From the NCBI GenBank assembly GCA_021789095.1, contig JAJYJX010000014.1, positions 1 through 22,239 of the forward strand: a stretch of DNA of 22,239 nucleotides, read 5' to 3'. A program made the translations under genes and the position numbers. Within the stretch, counting starts at the first letter, position 1, and the number at the start of each line of letters is the position of its first letter. This DNA is from a bacterium. Its GTDB lineage: Bacteria > JAMCPX01. Below, one piece after another: positions 6,415-13,169 of this stretch. Below the pieces are notes generated by a model. That model saw only the letters and a program-made list of their open reading frames with translations, was not told where the DNA came from and did not search any database.

Positions 6415-6556
6415 GCTTGACAGGGGAGGAGAGAAAGTTTGGCTGTTTGGTGTGTAATTTTCAACGTCATGCCTGTGATGTTTTACGCAGTTAGATTCGC
6501 TTTAACGGGCTTAATAAAATCTTGCACATGTTTGCGGATGCTGCCGAAGCCTTCGT

Positions 6557-6585
6557 TTGACAAAAATAAATTATAATTATATATG
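6557..6585 (+). promoter_or_regulatory. promoter of the substrate-binding protein gene
   Basis: The -35 TTGACA (6557-6562), a 17-bp AT-rich spacer and -10 TATATG (6580-6585) predict a start near 6592, only 3 nt before the ATG. No Shine-Dalgarno is present. TATAAT at 6572-6577 is too close to the -35 to pair with it. The first 13 bases, TTGACAAAAATAA, are identical to the start of the chaperone-operon promoter. Confidence 0.6.
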
Positions 6586-6594
6586 TGTTAAACA

Positions 6595-7539
6595 ATGTTG
6601 ATAAGACATAAATTATTTTATAAAGTTATTGCTGTCATAACAACATTTGTTTTTGTTTCGTCCGCATGGGCAGTAGATGTTGCAATTATTAAAACACGTA
6701 ATCTTGCACCATACAACGAAGCTATAACCGGGTTTACCATTAACTGCAGCGCCATAAAAACAAAGGAATACGATATGGAGGAGAACCAGGCGCGCGGACA
6801 GGAGATTGCAGCACAGATCAACAATAGCAAACCCTCAGCCGTGCTTGCTGTAGGTGCCCCTGCAGCACAGATAGCAAAGCTGTATATAGATAAATCAATC
6901 CCGATCGTATTCATAATGGTCCAAAGCCCTGAGAAAGTGGGGCTGAATGATGTGGACAATATGACGGGCATATCCCTTAACATCCCTGTTCAAACACAGC
7001 TTCGCGCGTTGAAGGCGCTTGTTCCTGCTGTAACAAAGGTTGGTGTGATATACAATCCCAAGAATACGTCAAATGAGGTACGGGAAGGAATGACGATATC
7101 CAGCCAGCTCGGGTTCAGGCTCATAGCTGCAAAGGTGGATACACCCAATGACGTTACAAGGGCATTAAGGGCGTTCGCTGAAGGCATTGATGCCTACTGG
7201 ATGCTGTCCGATATAACGGTCATGCAGGCATTTGCAACAATCCTTAATTATACGAACGACAGGAAAATACCGTTTCTTGCATCGTCAAAGGTGATGGTTG
7301 ACAGAGGTGCGCTTGTTTCACTCGCACCGAACTATGCAAACATAGGCAACCAGGGCTGCAGTATTATAAATCAGGTAATAGGCGGTACAAAACCGTCCCA
7401 GCTGCCAATCTCACCCCCCAAGGGACTTGAACTTACGGTAAATCTTACTGCAGCCAAAACACTCGGTTTACAGAGCATTGCAACAAATGCCATGACGTTT
7501 GCGGCTACGGAAGGCTATAAGATCAGCATATCCCAGTAA
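6595..7539 (+). CDS. periplasmic ABC-transporter-type substrate-binding protein
   Basis: This is a 314-residue protein with a Sec signal: MLIRHKLFYK, a hydrophobic stretch, then SSAWA with likely cleavage before Val27. The mature part matches the ABC_sub_bind family (PF04392 type). It has a periplasmic-binding two-lobe pattern with VDVAIIKTRNLAPYNEAITGF, then PSAVLAVGAPAAQIAK, KSIPIVFIMVQSPEKVGL, NMTGISLNIPVQTQLRALK, KVGVIYNPKNTSNEV, RKIPFLASSKVMVDRGALVS and ANIGNQGCSIINQVIGG. Members bind small solutes (some bind tryptophan or tyrosine), but the ligand here cannot be read. No permease or ATPase gene is adjacent, so it is an orphan component. The ATG start lacks a Shine-Dalgarno and is predicted to be near-leaderless. 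Phosphohexomutase follows after 28 bp, perhaps on the same transcript. Confidence 0.85.
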   Translation: MLIRHKLFYKVIAVITTFVFVSSAWAVDVAIIKTRNLAPYNEAITGFTINCSAIKTKEYDMEENQARGQEIAAQINNSKPSAVLAVGAPAAQIAKLYIDKSIPIVFIMVQSPEKVGLNDVDNMTGISLNIPVQTQLRALKALVPAVTKVGVIYNPKNTSNEVREGMTISSQLGFRLIAAKVDTPNDVTRALRAFAEGIDAYWMLSDITVMQAFATILNYTNDRKIPFLASSKVMVDRGALVSLAPNYANIGNQGCSIINQVIGGTKPSQLPISPPKGLELTVNLTAAKTLGLQSIATNAMTFAATEGYKISISQ

Positions 7540-7567
7540 AACTTAACCCGGTAAAATTTAACGTACA

Positions 7568-8989
7568 GTGGAAAAAATAATTAAATTTGGAACGTCAGGC
7601 TTCAGAGGCATTATTGCGGATTCGTTTAACTTTAAGACACTCGATTCAACAATCCATGCAATAGCTGATTATGTAAAAGCATATGCGAAAAACAGCCCTC
7701 CAATGCTGATGGTTGGGTACGATCCCAGGTTTATGGGCGAGGTATTTGCAAAAAGGGCAGCCGAAGTGCTTAATACGCATGGTATAGATGTACTGCTGAC
7801 AGACAGGGACACGCCCACGCCTGTTATATCCTTTTACGTTATAAAGCACGGTCTTGATGGTGCAGTAAATATTACTGCCAGTCATAATCCGCCGACATAC
7901 ACGGGCATAAAGTTTACCCCTTCCTGGGGGGGACCTGCAATGCCCGAGGAAACAAAGGAAATAGAATCTCTTGCTAACCAGTACCTGGATGAAGCCAGCC
8001 TGTTTAAGCAGGCAGAAGAAAAGCAGGGCAAAACAGAGATTACAGACCCAATGCCTGAATATATTGATGACCTCAATGACAGGATAGATTTTAAGGCGAT
8101 TGCAAAGGCCAATCTTAAAGTAGCTATAGATCCGCTTTATGGTGCCGGGAGGGGCTACCTTAAATCTATATGCGAGATACACGGTATAAAGCATGTGTGC
8201 CTGCATGAATCAAGGGATCCGTACTTCGGAGGCGCTGCTCCGGATCCAAATGAAATCAATCTTTCCGAATTGAGAGAGCTTATGGCAAAAGATGAAACCA
8301 TCTCAATCGGCATGGCGACAGATGGTGACGCGGACAGGTTCGGTATTGTAGACAGGAAAGGCAGGTTTATAATACCCGATTATGTGCTTGCTGTTTTGTC
8401 CGAGTATGTACTTACAACAAGGGATTTTGATGGCGGACTCGGCAGGTCCATTGCAACGACACACCTTATGGACAGGATAGCGCGCCAGCATAAAAGGGAG
8501 GTTTATGAAACGCCTGTTGGATTCAAGTATATCGGTAAGCTTCTTACAGAGGGAAAGATAGTGTTTGGCGGGGAGGAAAGCGGCGGACTTTCCATCATAG
8601 GACATGTACCGGAAAAAGACGGGATCATTGCGGGACTACTTGTACTTGAAGCAGTTGCAAGGACTAATAAATCAGTCGGCTTTCTGCTGGAAGATATATA
8701 TAAGATGGTCGGTACTCTGTACGCTGATCGAAGAGACGTTAATCTTGACGGGCAAAGCCTTGCAAGGGCGAATGAACTTATGAACAGCCCCTCAAAGCTT
8801 ATTGACAGATTCAAGCCGCTCAGCCTCGATAAAACCGACGGGGTAAAGCTTATGCTTGAAGGCGGGTCATGGATCCTGTTAAGATTATCAGGGACAGAGC
8901 AGGTTATGAGGATCTATGCGGAAGGCAGGCAGCACGCAGAGACAGAACAGTATATATCGATGGTTCTGGGTATGTTGGAACATGCTTAA
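7568..8989 (+). CDS. phosphoglucomutase/phosphomannomutase (alpha-D-phosphohexomutase)
   Basis: The protein has 473 residues with all four family signatures: the start FGTSGFRGI; the phosphoserine loop TASHNPP with Ser105; the Mg loop TDGDADRFG (Asp252, Asp254, Asp256); the sugar-binding loop GEESGG at 335-340; and the phosphate-binding loop LRLSGTEQVMRIYAE near the C-terminus. It interconverts hexose 1- and 6-phosphates through a bisphosphate intermediate in the cytoplasm. Whether glucose, mannose or both is preferred cannot be told from the motifs. The start is GTG at 7568, without a strong Shine-Dalgarno; no upstream ATG fits and the N-terminal motif begins at residue 7. The gene overlaps the following hydrolase by 8 bp. 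It may feed sugar phosphates to the glucan enzyme further along, which is inference. Confidence 0.92.
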   Translation: MEKIIKFGTSGFRGIIADSFNFKTLDSTIHAIADYVKAYAKNSPPMLMVGYDPRFMGEVFAKRAAEVLNTHGIDVLLTDRDTPTPVISFYVIKHGLDGAVNITASHNPPTYTGIKFTPSWGGPAMPEETKEIESLANQYLDEASLFKQAEEKQGKTEITDPMPEYIDDLNDRIDFKAIAKANLKVAIDPLYGAGRGYLKSICEIHGIKHVCLHESRDPYFGGAAPDPNEINLSELRELMAKDETISIGMATDGDADRFGIVDRKGRFIIPDYVLAVLSEYVLTTRDFDGGLGRSIATTHLMDRIARQHKREVYETPVGFKYIGKLLTEGKIVFGGEESGGLSIIGHVPEKDGIIAGLLVLEAVARTNKSVGFLLEDIYKMVGTLYADRRDVNLDGQSLARANELMNSPSKLIDRFKPLSLDKTDGVKLMLEGGSWILLRLSGTEQVMRIYAEGRQHAETEQYISMVLGMLEHA

Positions 8990-9632
8990 TATAAAATCTA
9001 TTGTTGTAGGGCCTCTATGGGTCAACAGCTATATCGTGTGGGACAGCGACACCGGTGAAGGTATACTGGTAGACCCGGGTGATGAAGGTAAAAAGTTGAT
9101 AAACATAATAAAAAAGAATACTATAAACATAAGGAGCATTATTATAACACACGGACATTTTGATCATATCAAAGATGCGGATTATGTCAGCACTGCTATA
9201 AAAGCGCCTGTGCTCCTCCACAGGGCAGAGCTGCCTTTTATCGAGCATGTTGCGGAGCAATCCATCATGTTTGGTTTCCCGCCTGTCAAGCCTCCGCATA
9301 TAGATAGTTACCTTGAAGAGGGGGATCATATAAATATCGGTGCCTTCAGTTTTGATGTACATCATACGCCTGGCCATTCTCCGGGCAGTATAATACTGCA
9401 CAGCAGGTCCGAGGGCATAGCCATTGTAGGTGATCTTATTTTTTATGAATCCGTAGGCAGGACGGATCTTCCCGGCGGCGATTACGAAACGCTGCTGATG
9501 AGCATAAGGAACCGCATCCTCAGTCTGCCCGATGATACCAGGATACTGTCAGGACATGGTGAGGAGACGACCGTGGGACATGAGAAGGTTTATAATCCGT
9601 TTATAACGGGTGTTTACAGGGATGAAGGTTGA
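8982..9632 (+). CDS. metallo-beta-lactamase-fold hydrolase, glyoxalase II-like
   Basis: The protein has 216 residues, with metal ligands HGHFDH at 57-62, His in HHTPGHSPGS, Asp in AIVGDLIF, and His in ILSGHGEETT. The compact size and the layout resemble the YcbL/GloB-type hydrolases, which cleave thioesters such as hydroxyacylglutathione. The substrate is unknown. I chose ATG 8982, which overlaps the end of the mutase gene by 8 bp, because residues from MLNIKSIVVGPLWVNSYIV onward match the family start. An in-frame upstream ATG at 8916 would add 22 residues unrelated to the fold. The gene overlaps coaBC by 11 bp, so the three genes are probably translated from one mRNA. Confidence 0.88.
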   Translation: MLNIKSIVVGPLWVNSYIVWDSDTGEGILVDPGDEGKKLINIIKKNTINIRSIIITHGHFDHIKDADYVSTAIKAPVLLHRAELPFIEHVAEQSIMFGFPPVKPPHIDSYLEEGDHINIGAFSFDVHHTPGHSPGSIILHSRSEGIAIVGDLIFYESVGRTDLPGGDYETLLMSIRNRILSLPDDTRILSGHGEETTVGHEKVYNPFITGVYRDEG

Positions 9633-10827
9633 AAACAAAAACATACTTGTCGGAGTGACAGGGGGCATAGCAGCGTACAAGGCGCTGGAGCTTGTCAGGC
9701 TGCTGGTAAAGGAAAACGCCGTTGTGAACGTTGTCATGACGGCTCATGCAGAGCGGTTTGTAGGAAGGCTTTCTTTCCAGACCCTTTCTGGCAACCCGGT
9801 ACTTACAGACACATTTGATCTTGCATCCGGCGCCGAGATAAAACATATATCCATACCGGATAATGCAGACATTGCGGTTATCGCACCTGCCACGGCAAAT
9901 TTTATCGGGAAGGTTGCACACGGCATAGCGGATGATATGCTTACAACGATGATGCTTGCCATAACAAAGCCTATTCTTATTGCACCATCAATGAACGTAC
10001 ACATGTATGGGAACAGGATTGTCCAGGATAACATGGATAAACTCAAACAGTATGGATATCATTTCATTGAGCCGGGCGAAGGCTGGCTCGCGTGCGGCTA
10101 CGAGGGCAAGGGCAGGCTTGCAGAGCCGGAACAGATCCTTGAGGAGATAGTGCGTTTGCTCTCAAAGAAGGACCTCGCGGGCAAGAACATTCTTGTGACA
10201 GCAGGCCCGACAAGGGAACATCTTGATCCGGTAAGATTTATATCCAATCCGTCGTCCGGCAAAATGGGCTATGCAATCGCAATGTCCGCATGGATGAGGG
10301 GTGCGCATGTTACACTTATTTCGGGCAAGGTGAACATAAAGCCGCCTTACGGCGTTGACTTCATAGAGGTTGAATCGGCAAGGCAGATGCTTGAGCATGT
10401 TAGCGGCATGTTCAAGAACATGGACGCAATTATCATGGCAAGTGCGGTGTCCGATTTCACACCGTCAAAGACAAGCCCCCAGAAGATAAAAAAGACTGCG
10501 GAATACCTTGATATGCGCCTTGAACGGACTACGGATATCCTGTCACATATAGCAAAGGACAAAGGGGGAAGACTGATCATCGGGTTTGCCGCTGAAACGG
10601 AGAACGTGGAACAGTATGCGAGGGAGAAGCTGAAGCAGAAGAACATGGATATGATTGTCGCGAACAACGTGACTGAAAAGGGCAGCGGTTTCGGCGTCGA
10701 TACGAACAAGGCCTTGATTCTCTATAAAGACGGGACCATCGAAGAACTCCCCCTGATGCAAAAGTCCGTACTTGCAGACGTGATACTGGACAGGGTCGTG
10801 TCCATGCTTGCCCGTCAGACGGGGTGA
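9622..10827 (+). CDS. coaBC: bifunctional phosphopantothenoylcysteine decarboxylase / phosphopantothenate-cysteine ligase
   Basis: This 401-residue enzyme carries two consecutive steps of coenzyme A synthesis. The N-terminal CoaC half (~1-185) is an FMN protein with GVTGGIAAYKA, the catalytic H75 (IKHISIPD), the PSMNVHMY clamp with N125, and C158 in the flap ACGYEGKGRLAE; these match E. coli numbering. The C-terminal CoaB half (~186-401) has AGPTREHLDPVRFISNPSSG, a KIKK lysine motif and GFAAET, binding CTP and making the cysteine amide. I place the start at ATG 9622, inside the upstream hydrolase gene, because the family begins a few residues before ILVGVTGG; an in-frame GTG at 9610 is possible. 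CoA supports the acyl-carrier and fatty-acid genes later in the window. Confidence 0.95.
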   Translation: MKVENKNILVGVTGGIAAYKALELVRLLVKENAVVNVVMTAHAERFVGRLSFQTLSGNPVLTDTFDLASGAEIKHISIPDNADIAVIAPATANFIGKVAHGIADDMLTTMMLAITKPILIAPSMNVHMYGNRIVQDNMDKLKQYGYHFIEPGEGWLACGYEGKGRLAEPEQILEEIVRLLSKKDLAGKNILVTAGPTREHLDPVRFISNPSSGKMGYAIAMSAWMRGAHVTLISGKVNIKPPYGVDFIEVESARQMLEHVSGMFKNMDAIIMASAVSDFTPSKTSPQKIKKTAEYLDMRLERTTDILSHIAKDKGGRLIIGFAAETENVEQYAREKLKQKNMDMIVANNVTEKGSGFGVDTNKALILYKDGTIEELPLMQKSVLADVILDRVVSMLARQTG

Positions 10828-10847
10828 AAAGTTTTTTTCTTTACCCC
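10821..10847 (+). terminator. weak hairpin at the end of coaBC
   Basis: GGGGTGAA (10821-10828) can pair with TTTACCCC (10840-10847), including one G-T pair, around an 11-nt T-rich loop. It overlaps the stop codon and has no downstream T-tract, so it is only a possible transcript end. The following stretch to 11037 holds a response-regulator remnant and no intact gene. Confidence 0.25.
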
Positions 10848-10937
10848 TTAACTCTTGAACCCTTAAACTCTTATGTTTGCTCATTTCGCCAATTCTCTTT
10901 ATTGCACAGACCATGATTGTATGATAGTTCTTTCATA

Positions 10938-11057
10938 ATGGCTGACAAAAACCGCATACATGTTGCCATTCTTCATCCTCATACTCTTTTCAGAGAAAGC
11001 GTCAAAACATTATTAGAACGCGATAATGAATCCCCTGTTGACTCTTTTTCATTATAG
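10938..11057 (+). pseudogene. truncated response-regulator receiver remnant
   Basis: A 39-codon frame starts at ATG 10938 and contains VAILHPHTLFRESVKTLLERD. This closely follows the N-terminus of NarL/FixJ-type receivers (pattern: hydrophobic strand, D-D-H, then LFREGL...LLE), but the acidic pair that binds Mg is replaced by His-Pro. The frame ends at TAG 11055-11057, inside the rnpB promoter. No receiver core or HTH follows. There is no Shine-Dalgarno. I read it as the leftover of a deleted regulator gene, though a short coincidental match cannot be excluded. Confidence 0.4.
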
Positions 11058-11065
11058 GTTAAAAT
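11038..11065 (+). promoter_or_regulatory. rnpB promoter
   Basis: The -35 TTGACT (11038-11043), a 16-bp spacer and -10 TAAAAT (11060-11065) put the start 7 nt on, at 11072. That is precisely the first base of RNase P helix P1, which independently supports both calls. Confidence 0.8.
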
Positions 11066-11071
11066 AAGCAT

Positions 11072-11437
11072 GATCAGGATAATGGATGGCTGCTCTGCTT
11101 GCCTTCGCGGGTACTGCAGGGAGGAAAGTCCGGACTTCAAAGGGCAGGATGGTCGCTAACGGCGACTGTGGCGCAAATCGCGCCACAAGGAAAGTGCAAC
11201 AGAAAGTAAACCGTGGCGCCTTTGGCGCCATAAGGGTGAAACGGTGAGGTAAGAGCTTACCAGTGCCATGCGTGAGCGTGGCAGCTATGTAAACCCCATC
11301 CGAAGCAAGGCCGAATAAGCAGGCGGCTGAGGATTGCCCGTCCAATGCCTGCGGGTCGGCTGCTTGAGGCTGTCAGCAATGCCGGTCCCAGATAAATAGC
11401 CATAAAGAACAGAATCCGGCTTACGGTTATCCTGGTC
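11072..11437 (+). ncRNA. rnpB: RNase P RNA (M1 RNA), bacterial type A
   Basis: This is the catalytic RNA that trims the 5' leaders of pre-tRNAs. The universal core is visible: GGAGGAAAGTCCGGACT near the 5' end, ACAGAAAGTAAACC in the middle, and AGAATCCGGCTTACGG near the 3' end. Helix P1 is formed by GATCAGGATAA (11072-11082) with TTATCCTGGTC (11427-11437), with one G-U pair, so the ends are well defined at ~366 nt. Internal hairpins such as GTGGCGC...GCGCCAC and GGTAAGAGCTTACC fit the P12- and P9-type stems. T-rich sequence (ATTTTCTTTC) right after P1 probably ends transcription. Several antisense open frames here are incidental. Confidence 0.96.
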
Positions 11438-11478
11438 ATTTTCTTTCTTGCTGATGATAAACTCAAAAAGTTTTTGGC

Positions 11479-11835
11479 TCAGACCTGCTTGATATCCTGA
11501 TTTTCTATGAAATTAAGCAGTTTGCCGCGGTATATATCACTGAGCTCTTCAAATTCTATGCCTATAGCTATGTTTGAGTTGCTGTCGGCATGTGGAATTA
11601 TAGTATTAGACCAGATGACCCTGCCCTTGGTGATAATGGGTTCGGTTTCACCCGGGATGTGAAGATGAAGATCCACAATAGTACCTTTCATGATTGCAAC
11701 GGTTGATTCAACCCCTACACCGTCAACGCATATATCCCTTGTAAAGTCGGAGAAGAATATGCCCTCAGTTTTACAGTGTACCCTGATTTTGGTTTTTACC
11801 CTTTTGTTCCTGCGGGTGTTTCTTCGTGATTTCAT
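11479..11835 (-). CDS. PilZ-domain protein (probable c-di-GMP receptor, divergent motif)
   Basis: This 118-residue protein is a single PilZ domain. It has the N-terminal basic stretch RRNTRRNKR that supplies the RxxxR motif, a barrel with DICVDGVGVE, then GRVIWSN and GIEFEELSD. The second c-di-GMP motif is usually (D/N)xSxxG; here the Ser position is Cys (DICVDG), so binding may be weakened or altered. Such small PilZ proteins sense c-di-GMP and act on motility, polysaccharide or pilus functions. The nearest partner in the window is the HD-GYP phosphodiesterase at 13166-14779, transcribed the other way. The gene is monocistronic and convergent with rnpB. Its promoter predicts a 3-nt leader, and no clear Shine-Dalgarno precedes the ATG. 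Confidence 0.85.
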   Translation of the reverse strand: MKSRRNTRRNKRVKTKIRVHCKTEGIFFSDFTRDICVDGVGVESTVAIMKGTIVDLHLHIPGETEPIITKGRVIWSNTIIPHADSNSNIAIGIEFEELSDIYRGKLLNFIENQDIKQV

Positions 11836-11844
11836 ATATCTTTA

Positions 11845-11873
11845 TTTATAAAATAGATTTAAAGTTTTTGCAA
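11845..11873 (-). promoter_or_regulatory. promoter of the PilZ gene
   Basis: On the minus strand, -35 TTGCAA (11868-11873), a 17-bp spacer and -10 TATAAA (11845-11850) predict a start near 11838, 3 nt before the ATG. This is the same near-leaderless geometry as at the substrate-binding protein gene. Confidence 0.65.
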
Positions 11874-11936
11874 ATTAAATCTTCGCAGCAATACTTTGGC
11901 CCTGTAAAACGCTAAACAGGATAGATTTCATTGCTG

Positions 11937-11965
11937 TTGCAATTTTCAGGGTAAAGATGTATTGC
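11937..11965 (+). promoter_or_regulatory. possible promoter of the TPR/CNB gene
   Basis: TTGCAA (11937-11942), 17 bp, then TATTGC (11960-11965) is the best pairing I find before the gene at 11997, but the -10 is weak. TATAGT at 11971-11976 is a better -10 but lacks a matching -35. This gene has a Shine-Dalgarno (GAGGGG, 11982-11987), so it would have a normal leader. Confidence 0.25.
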
Positions 11966-11996
11966 AGGGTTATAGTACATAGAGGGGATTATCAGT

Positions 11997-13169
11997 ATGC
12001 TTGACAGAAACAAGATCAAAAAAGATGCAGAGCATTACCTTATAGATGGCAGCTATGAAAAGGCCATAGAAGAGCTGGTCAAACTTTCCGTAATAGAAAC
12101 GAATGACCCGTGGGTCTGGAGTTCTCTTGCAGAATGCTATTCAAACACAAATGAAGCTCAGAAGGCCGCAAAAAACTTCATGACGGCATACAAGAAGTTC
12201 CTGCAGCAGAATGATTTACAGGCAGCACTATCAGCTCTGGAACGTGTAGTATCGGTCGATCCTGCAAACAAAGAGGCAGAAGAAGAAAGAAACAAACTGC
12301 TGAAAAGGCTTTCAAGGGGGGAAAGCAAGCCTGTTGGGGGGGGTGTCAAAAAGATACCCATTTTCTCGGAGATAGAGGAGCAGGAATTGAACGCTATACT
12401 CAAGATCGCAAAAAACCTTACGTTCCCCCAGGATTCAACAATAATAAAGGAGGGCAGTAAAGGCGATTCTATTTATTTTATCATATCCGGCATAGTAAGT
12501 GTTTCCAAAAAAGACAAGGGCGGCAAAGATGTCATGCTTGATACGCTTTCGGACGGTGATTTCTTCGGGGAATTCGGGTTTTTTACAGGCGGCAGACGGC
12601 AGGCCACTGTCGTATCTGCAAGTTCAGTGGATCTTTACGAATTCAAAAAACAGGACATGGAGGATGTTGCACAGAAACACCCGAATGTGTCAAAGGTCCT
12701 GGTTGAATTCTACAAGAAAAGGATCCTTGACAACATAATTGCACTTACACCGGTTTTCAGCAGCCTTAACTACAGTGAAAGGTCGGATATCATAAACAGG
12801 TTTGAGCTTATGGTCGTTGAGCCGGACAAGGTTATAATAAAAGAAGGAGATCCCGGCGATGCCATGTATGTGGTCAAGGACGGGCTGCTGCGGGTAAGTA
12901 CAAAGGACAGCAAGGGCAAAGAGGTCGTACTGGCGCAGCTCGGGGAAGGCGACATTTTTGGAGAGGTCGCCTTGTTCACAGGCAAACCCAGGACCGCGAC
13001 TGTAAAGACTCTGAAACAGAGCAGGTTGATGAAGCTTAAAAAAGATGATTTTCAGGATATTGTCGATAAATACGAGTCTGTAAAATCAAGGGTATTTAAG
13101 ACAATAGATGAAAGGGCTGAGGATACGGTCAGGCATTTGTTTTCACAGGACAAAAAAGGCCATAAATGA
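11997..13169 (+). CDS. TPR protein with tandem cyclic-nucleotide-binding (CNB) domains
   Basis: This is a 390-residue cytoplasmic protein. Residues ~8-95 hold two to three TPR-like repeats (YEKAIEELVKLSVIETND; SSLAECYSNTNEAQKAAKNF; AALSALERVVSVDPANKEA). Two CNB domains follow, ~122-240 and ~252-370. Each has a phosphate-binding cassette: FGEFGFFTGGRRQATV (E192, R200/R201) and FGEVALFTGKPRTATV (E323, R332). The second is close to the textbook cAMP-type pattern; the first is slightly divergent. There is no DNA-binding domain, so it is not a CRP-type regulator. The layout recalls a regulatory subunit that docks partners through TPRs. The gene overlaps the HD-GYP gene by ATGA, suggesting a joint complex or pathway linking cyclic mononucleotide sensing to c-di-GMP turnover. 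The ligand is not proven. Confidence 0.88.
   Translation: MLDRNKIKKDAEHYLIDGSYEKAIEELVKLSVIETNDPWVWSSLAECYSNTNEAQKAAKNFMTAYKKFLQQNDLQAALSALERVVSVDPANKEAEEERNKLLKRLSRGESKPVGGGVKKIPIFSEIEEQELNAILKIAKNLTFPQDSTIIKEGSKGDSIYFIISGIVSVSKKDKGGKDVMLDTLSDGDFFGEFGFFTGGRRQATVVSASSVDLYEFKKQDMEDVAQKHPNVSKVLVEFYKKRILDNIIALTPVFSSLNYSERSDIINRFELMVVEPDKVIIKEGDPGDAMYVVKDGLLRVSTKDSKGKEVVLAQLGEGDIFGEVALFTGKPRTATVKTLKQSRLMKLKKDDFQDIVDKYESVKSRVFKTIDERAEDTVRHLFSQDKKGHK

Larger units (their letters stand above)
5465..6422. mobile_element. decayed insertion sequence with DDE/rve-type transposase fragments
   Basis: Both ends begin, reading inward, with TGTCAAG (5465-5471 and the complement of 6416-6422). Each end holds two copies of CATGTAAAAATCTAACC in the same orientation relative to the end, 19 nt apart, with a shared TATCATCTTG just before the inner copy. 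Between the ends are pieces of an integrase-core transposase interrupted by stops and unrelated sequence. The total of 958 bp is too short for an intact transposase of this kind plus its ends, so the element has lost internal sequence. I see no clear target-site duplication. The left boundary is uncertain because TGTCAAG is 14 nt from the first motif on the left but only 1 nt away on the right. Confidence 0.75.

Noticed and set aside
6417-6422. Outward-facing TTGACA at the right end of the IS relic as a second promoter.
   Set aside because: No -10-like hexamer lies 15-19 bp downstream; the substrate-binding protein gene has its own promoter at 6557-6585.
6483-6578. Minus-strand open stretch ending in FGSIRKHVQDFIKPVKANLTA.
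   Set aside because: It looks protein-like but is only about 30 codons, has no start codon and runs into a stop near 6580. It may be a gene fragment, but I cannot identify it. The rest of 6423-6556 shows nothing else.
7646-8206. 186-codon minus-strand frame inside the phosphohexomutase gene.
   Set aside because: The plus strand encodes a complete enzyme with all signatures; the antisense translation has no recognisable pattern.
8916-8981. Upstream in-frame ATG extending the metallo-hydrolase by 22 residues.
   Set aside because: The extra residues lie inside the mutase gene and do not resemble the family N-terminus; ATG 8982 gives an 8-bp overlap typical of this operon.
9610-9621. GTG start four codons upstream for CoaBC.
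   Set aside because: It is possible, but ATG 9622 fits family length and E. coli residue numbering (H75, N125, C158).
11052-11345. Open frame antisense to RNase P RNA.
   Set aside because: It is explained by the GC-rich structured RNA; the conserved RNase P core on the plus strand accounts for this DNA.
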